Part shown: positions 28,895 through 41,571 of the stretch, one piece after another
Layout: each line of letters starts with the position of its first letter
Position numbering within the stretch: position 1 is the first letter of the stretch
DNA from: Aurelia coerulea
Lineage: Eukaryota; Cnidaria; Scyphozoa; Semaeostomeae; Ulmaridae
NCBI GenBank assembly: GCA_039566865.1
Contig: CM076959.1
Location: 17,406,501-17,470,500, forward strand
Length of the DNA: 64,000 bases
Direction of reading: 5' to 3'
Made by a program: the position numbers and the translations under genes
The notes under the pieces: model-generated
Told to the model about the DNA's origin: nothing
The model's database searches: none
The model's input: only the letters and a program-made list of their open reading frames with translations

Positions 28895-29895
28895 TGCCCA
28901 AAAAATTATGCTCCGTTTGTGTGGCTTCTGTGGAGGAGCTGTAGCTTTAATTGTCTCGGTTTTTACACAGTCGCATAGGTCATGCTTCAACTTAGAGTTT
29001 GAGACCTTGTTTGAGTCAATCTGACAAGTGGTTGCTGATTTATGGCAGAGGAAAGGCAAAGCAATATGGTTGCTTCAAACACAGCACTTCTGTTGTTCTC
29101 CAGCAATGTCAAAAATCAAGTAATGTTTGAAAGAAAGGGTTCTAACGTCATACAGTAAAAACCCGCACATAAAAACCTTCATCTATTAAGAACCTACAGC
29201 CTGAAATAATATATTTTGTAAACAATAAATGAGAACCATTTCAGGCTGATATCTTAACTAGGTTCTTAATAATGCAATCTGTTTGCCAATCAACCTCTTT
29301 CCTGAACTCCAAAACATTCTACTTCAAGAGCTCTGATAGGCAAGGCCTGCAGGGGTAAACTGGGTAAGCTTGGGTTGAAATGGATATGGCTAAGAGTGTA
29401 AATAAGTTTGGCTTAGAATTAGATTCACATGTTTCCCTATGTTAAGAACTTGCACCCTGATTACGGGATGTGCCTCATTGCATAAGAACCTAAACAGGTT
29501 GACTTCAAAATCTTAGGTTCTGATGGGCGGGTTTTTACTATACTGGAATTTTCTCTACATTTGCAAAAGGGATGACAGAGTTGTCTTATAGATAAACGAC
29601 ACTAACAAAATGACCCTTTAAAAATGCGGGGAAAAATTTGATACAATTCTTGAACCCTTCCTTTGAAATTTACCTAATTTTGACATTGCCATAGCTAAGT
29701 GATATAAGTGCTGTTTTTGAAGCAACCATTTATTTTGCCTTTCCTCTGCCATAAATCAGCAACCATTTGTCAGATTGACTCAAACAAGGTCTCAAACTCT
29801 AAGTTGAAGCCTGACCTATGCAAGTATGTAGACACCGAGACAATTATGAAGCTACAGCTCCTCCACAACGGCCACACAAACGGGGCATATTTTTG
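28895..29895. mobile_element. Large inverted repeat with about 200-bp arms and a TA-MITE in the centre
   Basis: Bases 28,895-29,095 match the reverse complement of 29,705-29,895. Shared pieces include cataggtcatgcttcaactt / aagttgaagcctgacctatg and gactcaaacaaggtctcaaa. A mariner-type MITE sits between the arms. The left arm has short open frames in both strands but no recognisable domain. Confidence 0.75.
29153..29540. mobile_element. Tc1/mariner-type MITE (TA target site)
   Basis: Termini CAGTAAAAACCCGC and its near complement GCGGGTTTTTACTA are flanked by TA on both sides. A second pair of inner repeats (aagaacct / aggttctt) follows. No transposase is encoded. 388 bp. Confidence 0.82.
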
Positions 29896-29963
29896 AAACA
29901 CCCTGCGGTTACGGTCCATCGATGTGATGTGTTCATCTAGCCAGGAGATTCTTCGAGATTCGT

Positions 29964-30968
29964 TCACAACACAATCGGACGTCCAGTAAAAATGATCCCA
30001 TCACACGATGAAACAGAATCGTTCGATGACGTTTCAGATTCGCTCGTCGAATTCGAACGTGAACTTGTTTTACGACGAGTTCTAATAATCGAGCAATCAC
30101 CAACTCGCGTCGAACTTCCCTCTGATTGCGAGCTGCTCTGCCTTTGCAGTTGATGACACGGGCTCGTTACGACATCTCGTTTCGCGATATTCTGTCCAGT
30201 TACGAGCACTAATTGATTGCCTTCGGGATCGCACGTTTCGATAACTGCTTTGTTCGTAAGTTGTCCCAAAATACTGCTTCTTGGTAGCTGAAACACCAAA
30301 CATGAGTTACGGGTGGCGAAAATGTCCAAATGTCGTGATCGTTTCAGCGAAAACTGCATTTCGTAATTTGTCGTTGACTTCAAAACAAAACAGCAGTAAT
30401 CTTCAGTCTCAAACGTTGGATAGATTTGCAAAACATTTTCATAAAATCTTTGCATTTTCTTCATATTCTTAACGAATAAATTAAATCGTACAATATTTTT
30501 ACTTGTTGCAGTTATACTTGCGCTCATAAGCGGCAGTTCTGGGCTGATTTCATAGAAATCTTGTTTCGCAAAGACACACGAATTTTCCCAATCCAAAAGT
30601 TGCATAGTGTGGTGAAACTCCCATGGCTTTGATTGCATCTCCTGTAAAATCCGTTCATTTTCAACTGTCTCTTCTAACTGTAAAACTACGCTAAGTGATT
30701 GGGACGGTAGTAGGGCACTTCTTTGAGTTCTTATTGATGATGTAATCGACTCCATGCTTGCATACCCACTGCTTATCGACAACTGGGAGTGAAGTTCTCG
30801 GAGATATTTCTCCCGTGTGAAAGGTTTGTCTCTGTTCGATGCGCAAAAGTCAACAAAGGAACCTGTCCGGTTGACAATGTCTCCGAGTGTGGACGATAAA
30901 ACGGCTTCCTGGTCGATGTTCTTTGTTGTTAAATTTAGTCCGATTGATATTTCTCGATGAGGATCCAT
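29964..30968 (-). CDS. FAM124: FAM124-family protein
   Basis: A 334-residue frame in one exon begins MDPHREISIGLNLTTKNID and ends FTGRPIVL. Residues about 95-260 match the FAM124 domain, which has a glyoxalase-like fold: SLSVVLQLEE, KPWEFHH, FAKQDFYEISPELPL, VRFNLFVKNMKKMQRFYENV, CCFVLKS then EMQFSLKR, and DPEGNQLVLVT. The C-terminal 75 residues are Ser/Thr/Arg-rich and look disordered. Vertebrate members are longer (about 450-550 residues). Biochemical function of the family is not established. An acceptor-like cctttatttcgcag about 70 bp upstream suggests a 5' UTR intron. Frame and motifs are intact; the start is chosen because ISIGLNL aligns with the family N-terminus. Confidence 0.85.
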   Translation of the reverse strand: MDPHREISIGLNLTTKNIDQEAVLSSTLGDIVNRTGSFVDFCASNRDKPFTREKYLRELHSQLSISSGYASMESITSSIRTQRSALLPSQSLSVVLQLEETVENERILQEMQSKPWEFHHTMQLLDWENSCVFAKQDFYEISPELPLMSASITATSKNIVRFNLFVKNMKKMQRFYENVLQIYPTFETEDYCCFVLKSTTNYEMQFSLKRSRHLDIFATRNSCLVFQLPRSSILGQLTNKAVIETCDPEGNQLVLVTGQNIAKRDVVTSPCHQLQRQSSSQSEGSSTRVGDCSIIRTRRKTSSRSNSTSESETSSNDSVSSCDGIIFTGRPIVL

Positions 30969-31059
30969 CTTTATTGTGATGATTATTATGATGTTTCTTG
31001 ATTAGTTTTCCACTGAATGATCTGCGAAATAAAGGAGCTCATTAGAGAGAAGCTTTTCA

Positions 31060-31960
31060 AATGTACAATACTGGCAGAGCGGTCTTCAAGGTTCTAAAAA
31101 ACGGTATAATATATTGTCAATTCTTAATCAAAACAAGAGAGCCTACAAGTTTACCAAGACGTTGCGACTCAAGCCTGAGCACAGAAGGACTAGCTACTTT
31201 CAGTCCCCTGCATAGCTGCTGAGAACGTCGAGAGTTCTTTCAGCAGTACGGTAACAGCAAAGGGCATTTCAAAGCTCACATAAACCGGCAAACAGCGTCA
31301 ATATTCGAGAAAATTTTCTACATCAAGAGCTCCGGACGTTAACACTCCTTTATAGCGTCTGGGAACTCCAAAAATTCTTTCAGAAGTAAGGTGCTTGCAG
31401 GATTGCAGAAGGCTGTATAAGGCTTTCATAAAACCGGCAAGCATCGCTTTATATTAAGACCGGCAAGCATCACTTATATCCGAAACCTACGACAGAGCCT
31501 CTACAACTTTCTACATCTACAACTCTTTGAGTAACCACTCTCAGTTTCTTTCAAAGCATCTGGAAACGGCGGGATTCTTTCAAACCATGGTCCTGGCTAA
31601 GGGCTCTTCAGGGCTTTGATAAAACGGCAGATATCATCAATTTTTACTGAGATGACAACACCTACAAAGATGCCAAGACGGTACAACTCTCACAACATGT
31701 AGCCTCAACACTCCCAAATGGCTAACAACTTTCAGTCTTCTTTATAGCTTCTGGGAACGCCTGAATTCTTTGAGAAGTAACGTGCTCCCAGAGTGACTGT
31801 CAAGATTGTCATAAAATGGCAGATGTCAATTTTGAAACAAGCGAGAACAGCTACAAAATTCACTGAGGCTGCAACTCTTCGAATCTTTCTCAATGTCTTT
31901 TATAACGTCTGGGAACTTCGGAATTCTTATAGGATTATACTGGGGGTGACCTTCTCCAAA
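31060..31960. repeat. Degenerate tandem repeat, roughly 140-200 bp unit, about five copies
   Basis: A core like tctgggaac-n(4-8)-aattcttt recurs near 31,222, 31,358, 31,558, 31,746 and 31,908. Each is followed by agaagtaa-ggtgct and cataaaa-cggca pieces. The copies are too diverged for a modern satellite. Confidence 0.6.
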
Positions 31961-32634
31961 TTTTGGCAAAACAATTTCAATATCAAAAATTCAAATTGTT
32001 AGAAACTGGAAAGAACTATAAAGAAATAGGAATGTAACAAGAAAAGTTTTAATATAAGGAACATCGGACCATGCCGCAAATAAAACAAAAATTTATGAAT
32101 TTTCATGCCCCTTAGAATCGGTTAGAAATGTTGAAGATAGTCGATAAAGAGATGTTTATTTAAATATTCTTGATTAAATTTTGACGAAGTAATTAATTAA
32201 AGTAAGGAGTTACAAACGACCGGAAAGACCAAGAATAGAACGTTAAACCAAGATATAAACATAATTTTAAAGATGAAAAGAAATTTAGTTATAACAAAAA
32301 TCCGCTAATAACCAAATAATCGACTTCAAAAGAGCCTAGTTTTTCGCGTCTGAAGGGAGCGAAGTTGGGAAGAAATAGTAACTCTTTGTGCGGTAAAGAA
32401 TTTTAGACGCAAGGTGAGGTGAGTAACTGTTTGTTCATTATTGCTATTGGTTACAGTACAGCAAAGTTCTTAGATGAAACCTGAAGCAGAAAAGATAAAG
32501 GAACAAGAAATCATGCATACATTCAAGTTAAAGGGAGTGCAAAGACCAACATGCCTTGCGCGAAATCAATGACTCATTCTGCACAGCTTGCAGAATAACT
32601 GACTGTACGAAATTCACAAAAACAAAAACAAACG
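31961..32634. other. Intergenic region upstream of the orphan gene
   Basis: AT-rich DNA. The only structure seen is aaagggagtgcaaagacca at 32,531, complementary with one mismatch to tggtctttgtactcccttt at 32,650, just inside the downstream reading frame. Confidence 0.5.
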
Positions 32635-33751
32635 ATGGCAAAGGCTGCTGGTCTTTGTACTCCCTTTAAAGAAGGAGAATTCCCCGAGAGATCTGAATGG
32701 TCCTTGCTCCTTGCTGCTTTGCAGTCGGGTGACTTAGTCGGATCAGATAGCTTTCTTGTGATCAGTGTCGGAAGAAATATTCAGCAAATTTACATAAGCG
32801 CTACTTACAAGCCATGGTCACCCAGGGTCCTTTGCAAGCACGCTATAAATTCAGACTGTTTGGAAGTCACATTTGGCCTAAATGGAAACTGCAGATACGA
32901 ACAGTTCGAAGATAAACCATCTTTAAACTTCACAAATGCAATAAAGTGCATTTTATTGCAAGGTAAACAAACGCATGGATGCTTAGACCATAGACTACAG
33001 CAGTAGCGATAAGAATTACAACGCCCTGTTGGAGCTACCTCGGGACAACATCACAATTGATCATAAGCTAAACCATGTTTCGAATTGGGTCTTCTGATTG
33101 GTCAATCGAACAAAACAAATGCATTTGATAGGTTAAAACTTAACCTGGTTTAGTTAAACGTCGTTTCGCTTTCCAGTGTGAAGAGGTATTAGAGAATATG
33201 CATATTGTGTGCTCGATTTCACGAGTTACAGAGTGTAAAGGCTTAGTCTTATAATTTGCTTCATAAGATCAACACGCCCTGGCTATATAGAGGAAGACAA
33301 AACAACATGAAAAAGAACATATTCTCGTTTATGATACTGTACGCAAAATTGTACTCACAGCTACAAATAGATGATCAAACAATTCTGTCCAACTTTATTC
33401 ATGCTCTTTGCAGTAACAAGTAATAAATGAACTGGAATGGCCAAGACTCTACACTTTAAAGTTGATAATTACGCCTACTCTAACGCCCTCCCGATTTTCT
33501 TTCTCTCGCCTAACAATCCAGGTGAAGCCAGCTATCAAATCAAAACAAACTTTTACACGTGCATTCCAGCACTGTCAGAAGGCAGTTACCAAAGATTAGA
33601 AAAACAAAGTAGTCACTGTTGGGGCATGGGTGGCGCGATGGGGTTTGCAATGACAGTACTGTGCTTTTGCTTGTTAATGAAGAGAATAATAAGGAATATG
33701 ATTTCGACACAACAGGAAGAAATTATGAAGTTATTACAAGGTTTTCTTTGA
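32635..33751 (+). CDS. Possible two-exon orphan gene with a C-terminal hydrophobic segment
   Basis: Exon 1 (32635-32962) encodes MAKAAGLCTPFKEGEFPERS onward and ends at donor gtaaac in phase 1. A strong polypyrimidine tract and acceptor caatccag lead to exon 2 (33522-33751), which continues in frame. The joined product is 185 residues with a hydrophobic stretch MGFAMTVLCFCLLM near the end. I recognise no family. A second frame overlapping exon 2 from about 33,610 to 33,849 reads NDSTVLLLVNEENNKEYDFD then TTGRNYEVITRFSL and looks more protein-like. A one-base indel in the gttggggcatggg run, or an unseen intron, may mean the true protein switches frame there. Treat as tentative. Confidence 0.45.
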
Positions 33752-33849
33752 ATAAGTTGTATCAAGCCATGAGTAAAATTTCATGTCCTCAGCAAAATTC
33801 TGCCTTCCATGACCTCGGCAAAATGCTGCTTTTATGCTGCCTTCCATGA

Positions 33850-35500
33850 GTATAAGAGTATAGACTCCCATCCAGCGGAAAGTATCCGGACAGCCACACA
33901 AAATGGCTGGCATCGAGATCTGACCGTTGATGGCCCTTCAATCCCAAAACTGACGAGCCATTTTGCGGCCGTTTCAGGGACTGGGAGCGAATCATCTTCA
34001 ATCCTCTCTATGTCCGATAGTCTCTGCAGATCTGCTGTCCTCCGTATTAAATGAAAACTGTTTTTAGCAACTGATGAAGTGTTTGAGCCGAGGTCAAGGT
34101 TTGGGATATTCAAAATGACTTTCAGAAGTTTCACATATTGCTTTGCGTTATCTTAAATATGAAATCGTTCTTCAAAATTTAGGCCCACCAAAAATGTAGC
34201 TGTGAAGCAGCCATCTTTCCCTGGCTCGTTACCGTAGCAACGAAATACGAAAATCTGGGAATTGTCAAATCATCATTGATGTGATGCAACTTGCAGTGTC
34301 AATGAAATCAATGAAATTGACCAGGTTAATAAACAATTTTACTACAACTTCACAGCCTAATAAGAAAAACAAATAAGTCGAATTATGTCTGTCGTTTAAG
34401 GAAGACATTTGCCAGAAAGGTCTCAATAGGCCTTGACTTGCCCAAGATCTATTATACGAGTCCTTGTTTTCTCTCCACTCCCCTAATAACGATACCTCAA
34501 CAATAAACATTTTGCTTCAATAATTTTTAGTGAAGCGACAAAAACAATAGATACAAATTCAATACAGCAAAACTTAGACTCGTGTCATATTTGATATTTT
34601 ATAAGTCCTTCTGATCGATCCCTCTTCCGTAGTTTTTCGATCGGCAAGGCTACTAAAAGTTCTCACGATTAACTTCGATACTTCTTGAAATCTAAACGAG
34701 TAAACAGTAAACACGAGTATTCATGACATGCGGCAAATTGAAAAACTACCAACTCTGGAAAATGTAATTCGATGTCACTTCAAGAAATCTGGGCCTTTTG
34801 GCCCAGTTTGCATGGGGCGGGGTTCCTTTCATCTGTCCCGTCGGTTTCGATCATCTTTTCGACTTTGCAAAGATTGTTTAAAAAGCATCAACATTTAATA
34901 AGATCGATTATCTAGCCCATTGCGTTTATGATTTAGGATAATTTCTTAATTTTTCAGCATAATTCAATGGATTGCAAAACTTTTATCTTTAGGGTTGCGT
35001 AGATGAGTGACATCATGGTATTATCAAGCAAATTGGATTATTTTTGAGAGAGAGAGAGCATTGAAATTTGTAGACAATGAGATATATGTGTATATCTAAA
35101 GTTAGAGATTTTCGACGAAAATTTTAATTTGAAAAGAAACTTCAATGAAGGAATTTTCCATTTATCATGTTTTGGATCGGTTATAAAAAAGAATAGAGTT
35201 TTTCTCTACAAAAGACCAAACCGCTTCAACGTTATTTCGACTGTTTGTAAATCTAGCTAGGCCTTGTCAATTAAAAAATTTAAAGTAATCATCTCAAGCT
35301 CAAGCCAGCCCAAGGCCGACAAAATTGGAAGCAAAAGATAAGTTTTGAAATTAAAAGAAAGGAGGAGAAAAAGGCGAGGGAAATAATAGAAATGATAAGG
35401 ATGGAAATGTTAAATAATCTTGTCAAGTACTTGAAAATGATAACATTCGATTGCAATAATTACGCATTTTCTTATCAAATCTTCTTCCGTTAGAAATGAA
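33850..35500. other. No gene recognised
   Basis: Only short open frames on both strands without motifs. No repeat structure was convincing beyond a short (GA)n run near 35,047. Confidence 0.45.
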
Positions 35501-35511
35501 AGAAAGCAGTG

Positions 35512-35635
35512 CTCGCCTTTCTCATGTGCTCGCCTTTCTCTATGTGCTCGCCTTTCTCTATGTGCTCGCCTAGCTAGCGTTAAGGGGTCTACGCGTAGGC
35601 TACTTTCTCTGTGCTCGCCTTTCTCTATGGCTTTG
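35512..35635. repeat. 18-bp minisatellite
   Basis: About four units of gctcgcctttctctatgt, then two decayed units after a short spacer. On the minus strand it would encode HRERRA repeats, a by-product of the 18-bp period. Confidence 0.85.
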
Positions 35636-35749
35636 GAATGGCCTTGAAATGCATTTCTCAATCAGCACTAACCCACAGGGATTTTACTCATACTCAATTC
35701 AAAATATAACTTTCTCCCTATCGCTCTCTGGATTAGCAAGAGGTAAAAA

Positions 35750-36170
35750 TTTGTAAAACAAGAATGTATGTCTCTCTGGAGACAAAGCGATTTGGGCTTT
35801 CATAAGAGTGGATTTCACACCTCTGGGTGCACTTAAAGGCAATCTGTCCCCTTCGATGAATGAAAATAAAATCGATAAAGATCTCTATTGTATATTCCAG
35901 AAGTTGGTGTTAATAATTCGCTTTATCCAATGAAATCAGGGTCATAGAGACTCAGTGATGCATGAATTTAGCTGCAGCGTAAATAAGGTAAATAAAGCAG
36001 TAACCAAGGTCAGAACAATAGGGGACAGATTGCTTTTAATCAAATCAAAATAAACAGAGATCGACAAGAATTATTGTTGGCTCAGAAGGTGTAAAATCTA
36101 TTCTTGAAGCTGCCAAATCACTTTGTTGTAATGAGACCTGTATTCTTTGTTTTACAAAATTTGAACTTGC
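35750..36170. mobile_element. Inverted-repeat element with a nested insertion
   Basis: The left arm (tttgtaaaacaagaatgt, caaagcgatttgg, ggatttcacacct) pairs with the right arm (aggtgtaaaatctattctt, ccaaatcactttgt, tttacaaaatttg). Inside, aatctgtccccttcg and aggggacagatt form the ends of a second inverted element at about 35,841-36,033. A sister copy without this insert lies at 37,985-38,175. Confidence 0.7.
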
Positions 36171-37080
36171 TCTCTGGATTATGACACGACCATTTCGAAG
36201 TCGAGCAACTCTTTCCCCTGAGTTGAAATATCATGACAACTGATGAAACGTGACTTCTAAAAGTGGTTGGAGAGCTAATTATGTTTTGCCCACGCAGTAC
36301 CTGATGTCCAACTGCTTGAGAGAGATGCTAAAGTACAAAACAATATATGTAAAGCATCAAATAATTCCCACAATGTGGAGCAATGACTGGTGTGGTGGAG
36401 GGATGCAGAAAACTCCATCCAATCTTGTTCTATTTTTCTTGAAATATAAATAGTTCCTCGTGGTTGATGATCAAAACTTTTTCTGCATCCTTTCGGTATG
36501 ACTCCACGTATCCTTATGAGAAGCTAAGAATTGGACCGACCAAGTGTTAAAAGTTTCTAGAAATTCTCATGAAATGGAGTACTCAACGTTTCTTCGGGCT
36601 TTTTTCCCTTTCTCTGAACATCACTCGAGTCAGTTTCGTGTAATAATAAACGACAAGAAACAGACGAACATAAATTTAAGTACACAGTACAGCACATTTT
36701 ACAAAATTTTGCTTTGCCTTATGGTACTTATTATCTAAACGCAAATGCAATACCTTCATATGAGGTATGGCAGCAATACACAATAGTACTGAAATTTCCC
36801 AGTGTCTTTAGAAGCCTCAAGGTCGAATTTCTTGCAAAGTCTGCAAAGAGTTTCTCGTGGAAAAAAAGCCACAACTGCAATGAGCTGCAATGCAGAATGC
36901 ATCGAACCATAATTTCAATTAACTAGACTATACAAATAACCAAACGAAAACAACAAAAACTATTCAAGTTTTCGAACAATTCAAGTTACCTCAAATATGC
37001 AATGAAATTCAGCGAAGGCCAATGCTGCCGTGGAATCCCTCTCGTTCCTCTTTCAAACAAATGAAAATCCAGAAATAAAC
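36171..37080. other. No gene recognised
   Basis: Short open frames only; AT-rich. Confidence 0.45.
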
Positions 37081-37082
37081 AC

Positions 37083-37413
37083 AAACGGTACAATCACTCC
37101 AAATTTGTTGGTCGGTCGAATTCCCAAACACATTAGATTTTTCTTCTCGCATAAAATGACAACTCCTTCACTACAATATCACAAAAGTTGTCTGCGACTC
37201 TCCACTAAAATGGTAAAATCCAATTGAGTTGCCTGATGGACTTTCAAGAGACAAAACACTGACGCACAATCTCTCCAACTTTCTTGTAAATGTCTGTCGA
37301 ATTCCCAAACAAACTAGATTTTTCTTCTCACATAAATGACAACACCTTTACTTTATCACAAGGCCTGTCTGCGACTTTTCAACTAAATGCCAGAATCCAA
37401 TTGACTTGCCTGA
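37083..37413 (+). repeat. Tandem duplication, about 180-bp unit
   Basis: Bases 37,083-37,236 and 37,262-37,413 share tcgaattcccaaaca, agatttttcttct, tgtctgcgactt and atccaattga in the same order, with several indels. Confidence 0.8.
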
Positions 37414-37984
37414 GCTGCTATCTGCTCTTATCTGGTTTGCTATCTGCTCTAAATCTTATCTGGTCTGGTTATCATTATATTTGAATGGCATCATTCATTC
37501 ACAAATGTGCTGCTAAATGTCATAGGTTACGAGATGGCCAGCTATTGATGGAATAGCTGAGAAAGTTGGCTAATGATGTTCCCTACGGTGATGGCTTTCC
37601 GGTGTGTAATGTAACTCCGCAGTTCTTTTTGATTCATTTTAGTTCAGTTCTTTCTTATCTTATTTCACTATATTGTTATTGTATTTTATATTAGTTTCAT
37701 TATGTTAGGTTATGTTTTATGTTTAGTTTAGTTATCTTGCCATACCTGTAAACTTAGGTAGTGCATGATGATAATATTATATATATGTAACTCATTTCAA
37801 AACCTTCAGTTACTGTAACTGTAACATAAATATGTGGACCGTACATGTATCGATTTTATCCCTAGATATTGCTGCATCGTTGCCACAAAATAGCTGACTT
37901 TTCTCCATTCATAATCTGGAAAATTTTGGTTTCAAACGTACCGTAGGGGCTATGTAAACATATCTTTATCATCTTTATGATCAA
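37414..37984. other. No gene recognised
   Basis: AT-rich DNA with short T-rich repeats (atctggt, atctgctct). Confidence 0.45.
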
Positions 37985-38175
37985 GGATAAATTTTGTAAA
38001 ACAAAGGATTCCGATTTTCGAAAAGACAAAGCGATTTGCCTTGCAGAAGAATAAATCTCACACCTAAATGTACTCAATCAAATCAAAATAAACAGAGAAA
38101 GCAAAACATTATGGTCGGCTACGTTTAAGGTGTGAAATCTATTCTTGACGATTTAAAATCGTCTTGAACGTTAGA
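37985..38175. mobile_element. Sister copy of the 35,750 inverted-repeat element
   Basis: It shares ttgtaaaacaaagga, gacaaagcgatttg, aatcaaaataaacagaga and aggtgtgaaatctattcttg with the copy at 35.75-36.17 kb, without the nested insertion. Confidence 0.65.
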
Positions 38176-41100
38176 ACTGCATCAGTTTTCTTATAAAATT
38201 GCTGACTTTATCGATTTTCCCATCTAACTGCTATTATCTATCTGTTATCAATGTATAACACAGTTTGGAGTATTCAACTCTAATCCTAACCTGGGACAAA
38301 AATCACCGAAGGAGTAAATGAAATGTAAGCATAATCATGTGATGTGATGCATAGTCATGTGACGTAGGGGTAACGCTAATGGTGACACAAAGGGTAACAA
38401 TAACACAACGGTATGAAGTTTGTATTCATGAATTTGTACTCCTAAATACTATCTGTTAAACCTATAACCGGCAGCCTTTGCGGGCATTCTTTGCAAGACA
38501 CATGTTCAAGATGACACTTTACGGCTTTGTCTATAGTAGCACCGTTATTCAGTTCGAAACTAGATGCAATGATTTGTTTTGTTATAAGAAAGAAAAGTAT
38601 TTTCTCATTCAAAAAAATCCAATACGTTCTTAAATTAGCTCACAAGCTCACAAGGCGACGAGACTTTTCTTTTGTTCAATTGGGGATTGGGAATTTCCAC
38701 ATAGATCAGTGGGATTTTGAGGGTCTCTGAAAATGCATTGTGGGATAGTTAACGACCACAAAGACCCATGGTTAGCAAAGGGTCTTTGAGTACATTGACC
38801 AAATACAACTAAAATCGACTGATGTGCAATGCTAAAAACGCTTCACATAGAGCTAAATATAAGCACAAATTAGAGTTGATATCCTGAAATGGGGGGCTGA
38901 CAGGAGGTAGGATATGGTTAAATATAAATAGATATTGTAGGCTAATAAAATATGAACATGCCTTGACAAGATATGGACTGAATTAGTATTCCTTGTGAAA
39001 TTCCGTCGCCAATCAGAAATCACCAAGAAAACTCTGTCATCTGAAGAAACGAGGCAAGCAAAAATATTTCTATGGCATCGCCATGGCATAACGCTTGAGA
39101 ATTTGATATGCATTTCAGAAAATAAAACGATTTTCCCATTTCTATGGTGTTTCCTCGAAGCAGCCAAAAGGATTTTTCGAGATAATGTGTACGCTCAGTA
39201 ATCACATTAAAGTTTCAATGCACGGGTTAACCATTTTTCAGTAACTTCAGGAAGCCGTTATGCTTTATGAATATCAAAACGATTTTTTCATTTGTCTAGC
39301 AAGCCCCTCACCATGGTGCACAAATTACTAAAAGAAATTCTTTTGAATGGCTGAGCCAAATCCCTTGGATTAGTCCTAGTAAGTTTGCTTATGAAAGCAG
39401 CTTCCACAGTAAGTTTCTATTTTGCTTCGAATGAAAACCAATTTGGAGTACACAAGATAAACAAACTAACCACGGATTTATAAATGATGCAACCGTAAAC
39501 AAAATATTGGTGGCCCATTGGTGGGCTTCCCTGTCTAGGAAATCTGGGACAACCGGGAAAAAACTAGAGATATCTGGGACATGAGCGTAAGAGATTTCGT
39601 ACAATGAGCCGTCCTTTACCAATTACACCTCCCCACAAATGCCAAGAAATTACACTTAGCAAACTGTTGCACAACAAATAATCAAGAGACAATAGCATGT
39701 AATTTAGCCTCTTTCAAAAGGCCATATCAATTATGAGATTGTGCGATATTGCGAAGTTTGACAAACTTTAAGAAAATCAGGTGCCATAAATGATCATAAC
39801 TGTCAAGGATGCAATAATTTGTGGTTTGATTAGCGTAGGAAGTTACAACAAATTTAATGGTTGAATATTGACGTAGAGCTGAGCGTTGCAGGTACAGGAG
39901 TTTGAGAAGCTTTTGCCCTGGTTTCTCTTCTGGGTGCTTCGGTTTTACTAAAACTATACTTTTCTTAGGCAAGGCAATTTCAAATTTCAGAAGCTTGAAC
40001 GACATGACCTGCCAGAGAGACAACTCTACGCCAATACTTGAGAGGAGAAAGGCTTTGCTTTATCGCCGCAATACGCAACATAAAGAATCTTGAGCATCAT
40101 CGCTCTTGTGCCTTGGATCCCTGTCGCTTATTTGCGCATGTGCAATGCAAATTTTTTCCTTTGTTGTTGTTGCGGCTTCGCTAGTTTTGATTCACTGCTT
40201 CAGCGAACAAGGGCAGATTTTGTAACAGAATAGCATCAGTTACTATAACTGACACCTCAGTTCAAATGGATTAGCGACTGCCAGGGGCGACTGACAAATG
40301 AAATTCTCTCAAACATTAATTACAAAACCGAGCATGGTCACATGGTCACATGACTCCAAATGGGTAAAACAAACCTTAGCTAATTTTGGTTTGCTTATAT
40401 GAAGATTTGACGGAATTCAAGAAATTTTGTGAACCACACGATCCAATGAACATACGTCATCAGACCGCGCTCTTTCCAGACCCTTCTAACAGGCAATGCT
40501 TATCGGTATTCAGTTCATGAGGTGACATTAAAATAGCTTTATAACAGTGAAAAACAATGGAAAAGATGGCTGGCTTATCTGAAACACGTCAACCGGCGGC
40601 GACTGGCGACGAAAGTTATCATGCAAAGCGTGGAGTGGGCCTAATTAGGATCTTAACAATCAGTTGTTTGACTGGAACAAACCCAACAGTATCATTGTCT
40701 GTTTTGATCATTGTTTTAAGAACACTGATAATAATGACGAATATAATGATGATGATGATGATGATTAATTCACTCAGACTGATCAACCTTCAAAAAGCCC
40801 ATCCCTAATTCACTGAGAGGCATTCAACGAAGTCATAAAAATAAGGAGTAATGAATTAATTAACAATGAAACGGAAGATAAATGAAAATTGTAAAAGAAA
40901 ATAGAAGTAAAATATAGTTGTAAGCTCCATGAATGATAAATGAGAATCTAATGACAGTAATTTGTGCAGGGAAGGAGGAGCTGCATTAAAATGCACTGTG
41001 CTAAGTTAGATCTGGATCTGGCTTAAAGTTAAAGGTCACGCGAAAATATCTGCGAATAGAATAAAAAAGGGTTTAGTACGGGCGGGATTTCACCTTATCG

Positions 41101-41519
41101 CAAATTTCAACCTCTAATCATAATGTCAAGCAGACTTTTAAGATTCTATGTTTACAGTGTCAAATTGTATGGCTCTAATTCTAGCTGAATAACTGGCGAT
41201 AGCGTCTCATGAAACTAAAAATTTGACTGGAGTCACGACTGCTGCTGCTGCTGCTATTTGCTACTACTAAAGATGAACTCAATGAATCCACATCCTTTGT
41301 TGCACCCAAACAATGAACGGTTGTGTGCACAAAAGGGGCCACAACTATATGAAGACAGAATAGAGGCCAATAGATTTAATTTTACCAAACGAGGACGGCC
41401 AGCAAACCAGTACAGTCCACAAACAGGCATGCCGTCAGCAACCAAACATTCTATGTTAATAAACTAAATATGTTGACACCGGCCTATATTTCGCCGTGTT
41501 CAGCTAATTTTACCATGCC
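38176..41519. other. Gene-poor region
   Basis: Short open frames only. A (GAT)n run lies near 40,746 and a (GCT)n run near 41,240. A frame starting at 40,557 (MEKMAGLSETRQPAATGDES) has a good start context and could be a first exon, but no convincing donor or continuation was found. Confidence 0.4.
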
Positions 41520-41528
41520 TTAGCTATG

Positions 41529-41571
41529 CCAAAAACAAACAAACAAACAAACAAACAAACAAACAAACAAA
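41529..41571 (+). repeat. (CAAA)n microsatellite
   Basis: About eleven tandem caaa units. Confidence 0.95.
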
